Source: Pseudomonadota bacterium (GTDB lineage: Bacteria > Pseudomonadota > Alphaproteobacteria > Sphingomonadales > Sphingomonadaceae). Taken from it: a stretch of 10,635 nucleotides of DNA. The position numbers and the translations under genes are program-made. Below are positions 1 to 6,693 of the stretch, piece after piece (positions within the stretch are counted from its first letter, which is position 1; each line of letters opens with the position of its first letter). The notes below the pieces were generated by a model, which had not been told where the DNA came from, searched no databases, and saw only the letters and a list, made by a program, of their open reading frames with translations. The stretch covers positions 1 to 10,635 of the forward strand of contig JAEXLC010000157.1 in the NCBI GenBank assembly GCA_023445495.1, in the 5' to 3' direction.

Positions 1-34
1 ACGATAGGGCGCCGCACTGCCCCTCTCCCCGGCC

Positions 35-51
35 CTCCCCCCGAGGGGGAG
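35..51. repeat. Small GC-rich palindrome after the ABC ATPase gene
   Basis: A perfect 7-base stem (CTCCCCC / GGGGGAG) with a 3-base loop lies in the 63 bases left of the ATPase stop codon. It resembles the C/G-rich palindromic intergenic repeats common in sphingomonads. There is no T-run, so intrinsic termination is not well supported. The rest of 1-63 shows no gene; the permease expected next in this operon would have to begin outside the window. Confidence 0.45.
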
Positions 52-63
52 CGGGAGACTGGG

Positions 64-744
64 TTACGCCGCGCGGCGGCGTTCCTGGAGGACGCGGCCG
101 TCGAGCATCGAGACGATGCGGCCGGCATAATCGGCGTGCGCGGGCGAGTGGGTGACCATCACGATCGTCGAGCCCTCGGCGTTCAGCGTCTGCAGCATGT
201 GCATCACTTCCTCGCCATGCTGGGTGTCGAGATTGCCGGTCGGCTCGTCCGCGAGGATCAGCTTGGGGCTGGCGACGAGCGCGCGGGCGACGGCGACGCG
301 CTGCTGCTGGCCGCCCGAGAGCTGGCTGGGGCGATGCTTGGCGCGGTGGGCGATGCCGGTGCGATCCATCACCTCGTCCACGCGGCGCTTGCGCTCGGCG
401 GCGGGGACATTGTGGTAGAGCAGGGCGAGCTCGACATTGTCGCGGACGCTCAGCTCGTCGACCAGGTTGAAGCTCTGGAAGATGAAGCCGATATTCTCCT
501 TGCGGACATCGGCGAGCTTGCTCTCGGACAGCCCGGCGACTTCCTGGCCGTTGAACTGGTAGGAACCCGAGGACGGGCTATCGAGCATGCCGATCATGTT
601 GAGCAGGGTCGACTTGCCGCAGCCCGAGGGGCCCATGATCGCGACGAACTCGCCCTGGGCGATTTCGAGGTCGATCGCGTCGAGCGCCGTCGTCTGCACC
701 GTGTCGGTGCGGTAGACCTTGGAGAGTTCGCGCATCTGCAGCAT
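64..744 (-). CDS. MacB/LolD-type ABC transporter ATP-binding protein
   Basis: This is the cytoplasmic nucleotide-binding subunit of a tripartite-type exporter; it hydrolyses ATP to drive a MacB/FtsX-class permease. From the chosen start (226 residues) the Walker A motif GPSGCGKST is at about 38-46, the Q-loop glutamine at 90, the LSGGQ signature at 142-146, Walker B LILADEP at 162-168 and the H-loop histidine at 199. These are all intact, and the length is normal for the family. The ATG at 744 is preferred because AAGGGA lies 5 bases upstream of it. A GTG at 768 would add 8 residues and overlap the adaptor stop codon as GTGA, but it lacks a ribosome-binding site. The gene follows the adaptor by 20 bases in the same operon. 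No permease domain is fused, so the membrane subunit must be encoded separately, probably just left of the window. The substrate cannot be told from the sequence. Confidence 0.93.
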   Translation of the reverse strand: MLQMRELSKVYRTDTVQTTALDAIDLEIAQGEFVAIMGPSGCGKSTLLNMIGMLDSPSSGSYQFNGQEVAGLSESKLADVRKENIGFIFQSFNLVDELSVRDNVELALLYHNVPAAERKRRVDEVMDRTGIAHRAKHRPSQLSGGQQQRVAVARALVASPKLILADEPTGNLDTQHGEEVMHMLQTLNAEGSTIVMVTHSPAHADYAGRIVSMLDGRVLQERRRAA

Positions 745-764
745 CGGATTCCCTTTCTTTTCTG

Positions 765-2069
765 TCACTTGGTCAGGTCCAGGCGCGTCTTGTCGGTGAG
801 GCCGGTATAGGGCGAGGTGACCACCCGCTCGCCGGGTTCGAGGCCTTCGAGGACCTCGATGAAATCGGTGTTGCGGCGGCCGAGGCGGACGTTGCGCCGC
901 TCCGCCGAGCCGCCGCCGGGGGCGACCACGAACACCCAGGCGCCGCCGGTATCGCTGTAGAAGGCGCCGTTGGGGAGCAGCAGCGCCGGGGCGGAATCGC
1001 CGAGCGTGAGGCGGGCCTGCATCGTCTGGCCGCGCTGGAGCTGGGGCGGCTCGCCATCGGTGAACTGGAGATCGACCTGGAACTGGCCGTTCTGCACCTG
1101 CGGATAGATCTTGGTGACCTTGGCGCCGTAGCGCTTGCCGTTCCAGTCGAGCGCGGCCTTCTGGCCGAGCTGGACGCGGCCGAGGTAGAATTCGTCGACC
1201 CCGGCGATCAGCTTGTTGCGGCCCGGGCTGTCGATCTGGCCGACCCGCTCACCACGGCCGAGCGACTGGCCGACCTGGACCGAGAAGCCCGAGAGCTGGC
1301 CGGCGACCGGCGCGCGGAGCTGGAGCGCGTCGAGGTTGGCGCGGGCGATGGCGAGGCCGGACTGCATCGACTTCGCCGCCTGCTGCTGCTGGGTGAGCTG
1401 GCTGCCCTGGAGGCGGGCATCGGTGCTCTGGCTGCGCTTGAGCGCGGCGAGGTTGCGCTGGGCGAGCGCATAGTCGGCCTCGGTATCGGCGAACTGCTTG
1501 CCCGAGACGAAGCCCTTGTCGGCGAGCGGCTTCTCGCGGTCGTACTGGCGGCGGGCCTTTTCATAGGTGGTCTGCGCGGCGAGCACGGCGCGCTCGTTGG
1601 AGAGCTGGGTCTGGGCAAGCGACAGCTCCTGGCTGCGCATGTTGTTGATCTGCTGCTCGACCTCGGTCTGGCGGGCGAGCGTGGAGAGCTGGAGCTCGGC
1701 GTTGGAGAGCAAGGCGATCGGCTGGCCGGCGGCGACGGTGGCGCCGTCCTCGACCAGCATCTTCTCGACCCGGCCACCCTCGACCGCGTCGATATAGACG
1801 GTGAGCAGCGGCGTGACGCGGGCGCGCAGCGGCATGAAATCGTCGAAGGTGCCGCGGGTGACATTGGAGATGGTCACGCGGTCCATGGTGACGGTCTGGC
1901 TGGCGCCCGAGGGAGCGAGCCACCAGAAGGCGGCGGCGGCGAGCGCGACAACCGCTCCGCCGAGCGCGATCTTGAGGCGGGTGGAAAGCGTGCGCTTCTC
2001 GACCAGCTGGTCCATCCCGCTGCCCGAGACGGCCCCGCCCTTTTCCTTCTGCATCCGTAGCACTGTCAT
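765..2069 (-). CDS. HlyD/MacA-type periplasmic adaptor subunit of an ABC efflux system
   Basis: This is a membrane-fusion protein that would link an inner-membrane ABC permease to an outer-membrane TolC-like channel across the periplasm. From the chosen start (434 residues) there is a short cytoplasmic tail, one membrane anchor at about 35-52, a first lipoyl half near 95-125 (VEKMLVEDGATVAAGQPIALL), a Gln/Ala-rich alpha-helical coiled coil at about 125-245, the second lipoyl half (LRAPVAGQLSGFSVQVGQSL) at 251-270, then beta-barrel and membrane-proximal regions ending in a typical L-x-x-G-E-R-V segment. The ATG at 2069 is chosen because GAGGA lies 8 bases upstream and the codon overlaps the stop of the preceding small gene as ATGA, which suggests translational coupling. 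ATGs at 2054 and 2015 are alternatives; 2015 begins closest to the conserved part but has no clear ribosome-binding site. The partner ATPase follows directly. Confidence 0.9.
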   Translation of the reverse strand: MTVLRMQKEKGGAVSGSGMDQLVEKRTLSTRLKIALGGAVVALAAAAFWWLAPSGASQTVTMDRVTISNVTRGTFDDFMPLRARVTPLLTVYIDAVEGGRVEKMLVEDGATVAAGQPIALLSNAELQLSTLARQTEVEQQINNMRSQELSLAQTQLSNERAVLAAQTTYEKARRQYDREKPLADKGFVSGKQFADTEADYALAQRNLAALKRSQSTDARLQGSQLTQQQQAAKSMQSGLAIARANLDALQLRAPVAGQLSGFSVQVGQSLGRGERVGQIDSPGRNKLIAGVDEFYLGRVQLGQKAALDWNGKRYGAKVTKIYPQVQNGQFQVDLQFTDGEPPQLQRGQTMQARLTLGDSAPALLLPNGAFYSDTGGAWVFVVAPGGGSAERRNVRLGRRNTDFIEVLEGLEPGERVVTSPYTGLTDKTRLDLTK

Positions 2070-2332
2070 GCCCCCATTCCTCGCAAATGCCGTGCCAGCC
2101 GGTTCCTCTCGGGCGGCGTTTCGGCCGCGGCGTGGCAAGTGTTCGATTTCGGACAGAGGCGTCCGGAATCGAACGCTATCCGTAACGATGCGATGCCGAG
2201 CCGGAGCTCGGCATGGCCGCCGGCACCGTCCATGCGGAAGTCGATCCCCAGCGGGGCGCGGGGCAGGCACAGGAGGAGGATCGCCAGCGCGATCACCGCT
2301 CCCTTGCGCATTCCCCTTGCCGACCGCTGCAC
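2066..2332 (-). CDS. Small exported protein of unknown function, first gene of the export operon
   Basis: I do not recognise a family. The 88-residue product has a basic start (MQRSARGMRK), a hydrophobic stretch at about 11-24 (GAVIALAILLLCLP) typical of a signal peptide or single anchor, and a short mature part with two cysteines (CPKSNTC, about 59-65). The support is unusually good for so small a gene: GGAGG sits 6 bases before the GTG start at 2332, the first half of the reading frame has almost pure G/C third positions, the stop overlaps the adaptor start as ATGA, and a sigma-54-type promoter ends about 30 bases upstream. The second half has weaker codon bias and contains two dyads (2141-2174, 2193-2214), so that DNA may do a second job. 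It may be an accessory subunit, a sensor or a transported peptide of the adjacent exporter; nothing in the sequence decides among these. A later ATG at 2311 is possible but poorly spaced from its purine tract. Confidence 0.65.
   Translation of the reverse strand: MQRSARGMRKGAVIALAILLLCLPRAPLGIDFRMDGAGGHAELRLGIASLRIAFDSGRLCPKSNTCHAAAETPPERNRLARHLRGMGA
2141..2174. promoter_or_regulatory. 34-base inverted repeat inside the small exported gene
   Basis: The arms GTTCGATTTCGGAC and GTCCGGAATCGAAC are complementary at 13 of 14 positions around a 6-base spacer. It lies about 190-220 bases into the predicted export transcript and about 270-300 bases upstream of the predicted regulator transcript start. 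Both distances are tolerated by sigma-54 enhancer proteins. It may be the binding site of the Fis-type response regulator encoded next door, or an mRNA hairpin. The function is inference; the symmetry is seen directly. Confidence 0.45.
2193..2214. repeat. Perfect 9-base stem-loop inside the small exported gene
   Basis: ATGCCGAGC and GCTCGGCAT form a perfect stem around a 4-base loop (CGGA). It is 18 bases from the larger dyad at 2141-2174 but does not share its sequence. It could be an mRNA structure within the export transcript or a second protein-binding dyad. Confidence 0.35.
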
Positions 2333-2374
2333 GATTTTCCTCCGCCGGCGGATGCGCCGTTCATCGCAGTGTCA

Positions 2375-2389
2375 GCATGTCCCGTGCCA
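2375..2389 (-). promoter_or_regulatory. Predicted sigma-54 (RpoN) promoter of the small gene-adaptor-ATPase operon
   Basis: Read on the minus strand, the sequence is TGGCACG-GGAC-ATGC. It matches the -24/-12 consensus TGGCACG-N4-TTGC at all but one position and has the exact GG-N10-GC spacing. A transcript start near 2363 would leave a leader of about 31 bases containing GGAGG before the GTG at 2332. A sigma-54 activator is encoded divergently next to it, which is the usual arrangement for such a promoter. Confidence 0.6.
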
Positions 2390-2416
2390 AGTGCGGCAAG
2401 GGGGGAACCGCGGCTT

Positions 2417-2431
2417 TGGCACGCAATTTGA
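2417..2431 (+). promoter_or_regulatory. Possible sigma-54 promoter of the regulator-kinase operon
   Basis: TGGCACG-CAAT-TTGA has a perfect -24 half, but its -12 half ends GA instead of the highly conserved GC. A start near 2443 would give a leader of about 29 bases, mirroring the minus-strand promoter. The -24 halves of the two promoters form an 8-base inverted repeat (CGTGCCAA 2383-2390 / TTGGCACG 2416-2423). The defective -12 half makes this a weaker call; it might instead give weak autoregulation or be only a polymerase or activator docking site. Confidence 0.38.
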
Positions 2432-2471
2432 TTGTCCGGTTCCGCACAGTATCTGTACGGGAGTGGGCAGC

Positions 2472-3872
2472 ATGGGCGATCCGGAATTCGATTTCTGCGT
2501 CGTGATCGACGACGACGACGATATCCTGATGGCGTCGCGGCTGCTGCTGCGGCGGCTGTTCAAGCACGTCGAGGCGGTGCGCAGCCCCGACGAGGCGCTG
2601 CCGCTGGTGCAGGCGCGCACGCCCGACGCGGTGCTGCTCGACGCGAACTTCGCGCGCGGCGCTACGGACGCGAGCGAGGGGCTGGCGTTCCTCGACAAGC
2701 TGCTCGCGGTCGATCCCGAGATGGTGGTGGTGATGATCACCGCGCATGGCGGGGTGCAGGTCGCGGTATCGGCGATGAAGCGCGGGGCGACCGACTTCGT
2801 CTCCAAGCCCTGGTCGAACGAGAAATTGCTGGCGACGGTGCGTACCGCCGCTTCGCTGCGGCGCTCGCGCAAGGCCGTGAGCGGCGGGGCCGCCGCTCCT
2901 GCCCCGGCGGCGCAGGCGGGTGCCTCGCCCCTGCTCGGCGGGTCGCCGGCGATGGCGCGGGTCCACTCGCTGATCAGCCGCGCCGGACCGACCGACGCGA
3001 ACGTGCTGGTGCTTGGCGAGAACGGTACCGGCAAGGAACTGGTCGCGCGCGAGCTGCACCGCCAGTCGCTGCGGGCGAACCAGGTGATGCTGACCGTCGA
3101 CCTGGGCGCGGTGAGCGAGGAGCTGATCGATTCGGAGCTGTTCGGCCATGTGAAGGGCGCCTTCACCGATGCGCGGAGCGACCGGGTGGGCCGCATCCAG
3201 GCGGCGGACGGGGGCACGCTGTTCCTCGACGAGATCGGCAATCTGCCGCTGCGGCTGCAGCCCAAGCTGCTCACCGTGCTCGAGCAGCGCCAGGTGACGC
3301 CGGTGGGCGCCAACAAGCCGGTGCCGGTCAACATCCGGGTGATCGCCGCGACCAATTTGCCGCCCGAGAAGCTGCGCGACGAGAGCCATTTCCGGCAGGA
3401 TCTGCTGTTCCGCCTCAACACGGTGGAGATCGACCTCCCCCCGCTGCGCGACCGCCGCGAGGACGTGCCGCAGCTGATCGAGCATTATCTCCAGCATTAC
3501 GCCAAGCGCTACGGGCGCCCGGTGCCCCAGCTGAGCCCGGCGGCACGGATGGCGCTGCTCGACCATGACTGGCCGGGCAATGTCCGCGCGCTGCGCCACG
3601 CGCTCGAGCGCGCGGTGATCCTGGCGCGCGACGAGGCGCTGGAGCCCGAGGACTTCGCGCTGGTCCGCGCGATGCCGCGCGTGGTGCCCGCCGCCGCGAT
3701 CACCCCGCCCCGCCCGCCTGCCTCGAGCGACGACCTCAACCTGGAGCGGGTCGAGCGCCGGCTGGTCGAGGAAGCGCTGAAGAAGCACGGCTACAATATC
3801 TCGCTGGCCGCCAATGCGCTGGGCCTGTCGCGCGCCGCGCTCTATCGCCGGATGGAGAAGCATGGGCTTTGA
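2472..3872 (+). CDS. Sigma-54-dependent response regulator (receiver-AAA+-Fis HTH)
   Basis: This is an NtrC-class transcriptional activator of 466 residues, which when phosphorylated would use ATP to open sigma-54 polymerase promoters. The receiver domain spans about 7-125, with acidic residues at 13-17, the phosphoacceptor D57 in LLDANF, T90 and K112 (SKPW). After an Ala/Pro-rich linker comes the AAA+ domain (about 153-385): Walker A GENGTGKE at 182-189, GAFTDA at 229-234, Walker B TLFLDE at 249-254 and the arginine segment FRQDLLFRL at 307-315. A Fis-type helix-turn-helix lies at about 422-466. The sigma-54-contacting loop is GAFTDA rather than GAFTGA. The ATG at 2472 is chosen because GGGAG precedes it by about 9 bases and the receiver begins right after it; upstream codons in this frame show no domain. 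The kinase gene overlaps its end. The likely target is the divergent export operon. Confidence 0.93.
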   Translation: MGDPEFDFCVVIDDDDDILMASRLLLRRLFKHVEAVRSPDEALPLVQARTPDAVLLDANFARGATDASEGLAFLDKLLAVDPEMVVVMITAHGGVQVAVSAMKRGATDFVSKPWSNEKLLATVRTAASLRRSRKAVSGGAAAPAPAAQAGASPLLGGSPAMARVHSLISRAGPTDANVLVLGENGTGKELVARELHRQSLRANQVMLTVDLGAVSEELIDSELFGHVKGAFTDARSDRVGRIQAADGGTLFLDEIGNLPLRLQPKLLTVLEQRQVTPVGANKPVPVNIRVIAATNLPPEKLRDESHFRQDLLFRLNTVEIDLPPLRDRREDVPQLIEHYLQHYAKRYGRPVPQLSPAARMALLDHDWPGNVRALRHALERAVILARDEALEPEDFALVRAMPRVVPAAAITPPRPPASSDDLNLERVERRLVEEALKKHGYNISLAANALGLSRAALYRRMEKHGL

Positions 3873-5187
3873 CCGGCGCTTCACGCTGGGCCTGATCGCC
3901 TGGATCGCCGCGCTGGCCGCGGCGGTGACCGCGGCGGCGCTGAGCTTCCTCACCCCCGGGCTGGGCGCGGCGCGGATCGTCGCGCTGCTGCTGGTCGCCG
4001 GCGCGCTATGGGGCATGTGGCGGCTGATATCGCGCACCAATGTCGCGCTCGCCCGCTTCGTCGAGGCGCTGCGCTTCGACGACACCTCGGCGCGGTTCAG
4101 CGGGACGCGCGGCGGCGGGTTCGAAGCGCTGGGCGAAGCGCTGGACGGCGCGATGGACCGGTTGCGCGAGCGCCAGATGGCGAGCGCGGCGGAGATGCGC
4201 TTCCTCGAGGCGCTGGTCGACGACATGCCGGTGGCGCTGCTGACCATCGACGGCGAAGGCCATGTCGAGCCCGCCAACAAGGCGGCGCGGCGGCTGTTCC
4301 GCGGCGCGCCGGGCACGCGGGCGGAGGACTATGCCGTCTATGGCGCGACGCTGGCAAAGCGGCTGGCGGGCGGCGACGCGGCGGAGGAGATCCTGTTGCT
4401 GGCGATCGAGGGACGGACGCAGCGCGTGCTGGTCCGCTCGGGCACGCTGGAGCGGCTCGGCCGCAGCATCCGCGCGGTGACCGTGCAGCCGATCCAGGGC
4501 ACGCTCGATGCCGTGGAGATGGCCGCGCAAACCGACCTGGTGCGCGTGCTGACCCATGAGATCCTCAACTCGCTGACCCCGGTGACGTCGCTGGCGGCGA
4601 CGGCGGCGGATCTGCTCGACGATCCCGAGCTGGCCGGCAACCCGCGGATCGGCGATGCGCGCGCGGCGGTATCCACCCTTGCCCGGCGCGCGCATGGGCT
4701 GGGGCATTTCATCGAGGCCTATCGCGCGGTGGCGCATACCCCCGAGCTGCAGCGCCAGGCCTTCGCCGCCCAGCCCTGGGCCGAGGAGCTGGGCCGCATC
4801 TTCGCGGCGCGCGAGCCCGAGGTGCCGCTGACGATCGAAGTTACCCCGGCGCGGCTGGCGCTGGAGGCCGACCCCGACCTGCTCGCCCAGGTGCTGATCA
4901 ACCTGCTGCAGAACGCGGCGCAGGCGATGGCCGGCCAGGACCGCCCGCCCCGCCTCGCGCTGCGCCTGTTCGCCGAGCATGAGGCGCTGGTGATCGAAGT
5001 GGAGGACAATGGCCCCGGCGTGCCCGAAGGGCTGCGCCAGGACGTGTTCCTGCCCTTCTTCACCACCCGCGCGACCGGCACCGGCGTGGGACTTAACCTC
5101 GCGCGGCAGATCGTGGTGGCGCATGGCGGGAGCATCGATGTGGGCGATGCCGAGAGTGGCGGGGCGGTGTTCCGGATTTTGATTTAG
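3862..5187 (+). CDS. Membrane sensor histidine kinase, NtrY-like, partner of the preceding regulator
   Basis: This inner-membrane kinase of 441 residues would autophosphorylate and pass phosphate to the regulator encoded just upstream. There are two hydrophobic segments at about 10-30 and 36-55 with almost no periplasmic loop between them, a linker, a PAS-like region at about 115-215 (LVDDMPVALLTID, VEPANKAARRLF), the phosphoacceptor H232 in THEILNSLTPV, the N-box NLLQNAAQA at 347-355, G1 DNGPG at 382-386, FLPFFTT at 396-402 and G2 GTGVGL at 406-411. All catalytic boxes are intact. The start at 3862 overlaps the regulator stop by 11 bases, so the pair is probably translated together. The very short loop between membrane segments suggests that the signal is sensed in the membrane or cytoplasm rather than by a large periplasmic domain. 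A terminator follows at 5234. Confidence 0.92.
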   Translation: MGFDRRFTLGLIAWIAALAAAVTAAALSFLTPGLGAARIVALLLVAGALWGMWRLISRTNVALARFVEALRFDDTSARFSGTRGGGFEALGEALDGAMDRLRERQMASAAEMRFLEALVDDMPVALLTIDGEGHVEPANKAARRLFRGAPGTRAEDYAVYGATLAKRLAGGDAAEEILLLAIEGRTQRVLVRSGTLERLGRSIRAVTVQPIQGTLDAVEMAAQTDLVRVLTHEILNSLTPVTSLAATAADLLDDPELAGNPRIGDARAAVSTLARRAHGLGHFIEAYRAVAHTPELQRQAFAAQPWAEELGRIFAAREPEVPLTIEVTPARLALEADPDLLAQVLINLLQNAAQAMAGQDRPPRLALRLFAEHEALVIEVEDNGPGVPEGLRQDVFLPFFTTRATGTGVGLNLARQIVVAHGGSIDVGDAESGGAVFRILI

Positions 5188-5233
5188 GACGGCATTCTTC
5201 CGCAAGGCCCGACAACACCGTGCCGCATAAAGG

Positions 5234-5265
5234 AAAGCCGCTGCCTGAGGGCGGGCAGCGGCTTT
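5234..5265. terminator. Strong stem-loop terminator between convergent units
   Basis: AAAGCCGCTGCC and GGCAGCGGCTTT form a perfect 12-base stem around an 8-base loop. The stem is flanked by A and T tracts that can act on either strand. It lies between the plus-strand kinase stop (5187) and the minus-strand fasciclin stop (5352), so it probably ends transcription from both sides. The remaining bases of 5188-5351 show no other feature. Confidence 0.8.
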
Positions 5266-5351
5266 CACAGTGCGCCCATCAACACACAGCCGATGGGACC
5301 AGGCCGGCGACAGGCGCGATCCGGCGCAAGGGGGGCTCACGCCGGAAGGCT

Positions 5352-5912
5352 TCAGGGCATCAGCACGCCGTCAATGACATGGATCACGCCATTCGACTGG
5401 TTGACGTCGGCAATAGTGATCTTGGCCTTGCCACCCTTGGCATCGACCACCCACCAGGCACCGTCCGGGCCCTTGGTGACCGTGAGCTTTTCGCCCTGCA
5501 CGGTGGTGAGCATCGCCTTGCCCATATGCTTCCTGGCGTTGGCCGCCAGCATGGCCGCGCTCATCTTGCCCGGCACGACATGGTAGGTGAGGATCTTGGT
5601 CAGCATCGCCTTGTTCTCGGGCATCACCAGCTTGTCGATGGTGCCGGCGGGAAGCTTGGCGAAGGCCGCATTGGTGGGCGCGAAGACGGTGAACGGGCCG
5701 GGGCCCGAGAGCGTATCCACCAGCCCTGCAGCCTTGACGGCGGCGACGAGCGTGGTGTGGTCCTTCGAGTTCATCGCATTCTGGACGATGTTCTTCGTCG
5801 GATACATCGCCGCGCCGCCGACCATGGGATAATGTTGGACTGCGGCAACCGCGCCGGTGGCGAGCAGCGCCGAACCGGCGATCGCGAGGCTGAGCTTCTT
5901 GAGGCTGGGCAT
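5352..5912 (-). CDS. Secreted fasciclin (FAS1) domain protein
   Basis: This is an exported protein of 186 residues with one FAS1 domain, a fold used in adhesion and cell-surface interactions. The signal peptide (MPSLKKLSLAIAGSALLATGAVA) is probably cleaved near 23-24. The FAS1 landmarks are FTVFAPTNAAF at 74-84, the YHVV motif at 110-113 and the terminal VIHVIDGVLMP. The length is normal for single-domain bacterial members. The ATG at 5912 has AAGGA 8 bases upstream and is followed at once by the signal peptide; an open frame reaches upstream to 6176 but overlaps the anti-sigma gene and shows no domain. It is the third gene of the sigma/anti-sigma unit, 79 bases after the anti-sigma stop. Fasciclin genes are often found beside ECF sigma/anti-sigma pairs in Proteobacteria, so it is probably a target of the sigma factor. 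I could not find a convincing promoter in the 79-base gap. Confidence 0.92.
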   Translation of the reverse strand: MPSLKKLSLAIAGSALLATGAVAAVQHYPMVGGAAMYPTKNIVQNAMNSKDHTTLVAAVKAAGLVDTLSGPGPFTVFAPTNAAFAKLPAGTIDKLVMPENKAMLTKILTYHVVPGKMSAAMLAANARKHMGKAMLTTVQGEKLTVTKGPDGAWWVVDAKGGKAKITIADVNQSNGVIHVIDGVLMP

Positions 5913-5991
5913 CTTGGCTTCCTTCTCCGGCACCCGAATGTGGGCGCGGAAGAAGCTACGGCGCAGCCGGCGCGGCGGATGCAGTGCGGAA

Positions 5992-6693
5992 TCAGATTGT
6001 CGAGATTTTTCCGGCCGCGATCGGCGCGCTGCTTGGTGCCCGGTGGGGAGCTCCGTCGCGCGGCTCAAGCGTGATCGCCAGCGTTGCGCCATCGGTGAGC
6101 AGCGCGCGATGAGGCACCGAAACATCAACCCGGCTAACACCGTCCGCCGATACCAGGCCCAGCGAGCGCGGCACACCGTCTGCGGGGATCACCCAGAGTT
6201 CCGGGGCAAGCGCGCTGCCGGGCAGGCGCACCGCCCGGATACGCAGCACGCCAGCAGCCGGATCATAGGTTGCAGCAAGCAAGGCAGCCGCATCGCTCCC
6301 GCCAAGCTGGGCGACCACCGTCTTGTCAGGCGCACGCACAATCTCCACCGGCGCCGGCGCGGGACGAACCAGCAGGACCAGCGCGAGCGAGGCGGCCAGC
6401 GCCCCGCTGGCTAGCGCTCCGATACGCCAACGACCCAGCGCCCGATGGAGGTGATGACTGCCGGTACCAGCAAGACGCCGCTGGATAGCGGGCCAGAGCG
6501 CAGGCGAAGGTTGTTCTTCGAAGCGCTCGTAAAGCGGCTCGAAATGCGCGCTCCAGGCCTCGACCTCGGCGGCGAATGCCGGATCGGACAGCACAAGCCG
6601 CATCGCCTGTGCGCGATCTTCGCCGTCAAGCAGGCCCAAGGCGAGTTCGGCAGCGAGCGCGTCCCGCTCTTCCCCGGTCATCGGCTCAGCCAT
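5992..6693 (-). CDS. Anti-sigma factor, RskA type
   Basis: This 233-residue membrane protein is expected to hold the ECF sigma factor inactive. The N-terminal cytoplasmic part has the typical sequence (LALGLLDGEDRAQAMRLVLSDPAFAAEVEAW, about 17-47). No zinc-binding HxxxCxxC motif is present, which fits RskA-type rather than ChrR/ZAS-type anti-sigmas. One membrane segment lies at about 91-110, followed by a periplasmic RskA domain with the conserved ELWVIPADG...SLGLV stretch. The ATG at 6693 overlaps the sigma factor stop by 8 bases, the usual coupling for sigma/anti-sigma pairs. Control by regulated proteolysis is known for this family; nothing here shows the signal. Third-position G/C is visibly lower in this gene and the sigma gene than in the flanking gsp and kinase genes. 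Confidence 0.88.
   Translation of the reverse strand: MAEPMTGEERDALAAELALGLLDGEDRAQAMRLVLSDPAFAAEVEAWSAHFEPLYERFEEQPSPALWPAIQRRLAGTGSHHLHRALGRWRIGALASGALAASLALVLLVRPAPAPVEIVRAPDKTVVAQLGGSDAAALLAATYDPAAGVLRIRAVRLPGSALAPELWVIPADGVPRSLGLVSADGVSRVDVSVPHRALLTDGATLAITLEPRDGAPHRAPSSAPIAAGKISTI

Noticed and set aside
2070..2270. Upstream extension of the adaptor frame to 2270
   Set aside because: These codons overlap the small exported gene in another phase, show no adaptor-like sequence, and the ATG at 2069 has its own ribosome-binding site.
2442..2460. Imperfect dyad CCGCACAG-TAT-CTGTACGG just before the regulator start
   Set aside because: The arms are short and contain a mismatch; it could be an operator but the symmetry is too weak to call.
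2139..2471. Upstream extension of the response-regulator frame to 2139
   Set aside because: It covers the divergent promoters and part of the small minus-strand gene, and the receiver domain begins only at 2472, which has a good ribosome-binding site.
2361..4316. Very long minus-strand open frame (651 codons) opposite the regulator and kinase
   Set aside because: It is antisense to two genes with complete domain motifs, its translation is Arg/His/Gln-rich with no recognisable domain, and such shadow frames are expected in GC-rich DNA.
5220..6074. Plus-strand open frame over the terminator and fasciclin gene
   Set aside because: It runs through a strong stem-loop and is antisense to an intact FAS1 protein with a signal peptide; His/Gly/Arg-rich translation typical of a shadow frame.
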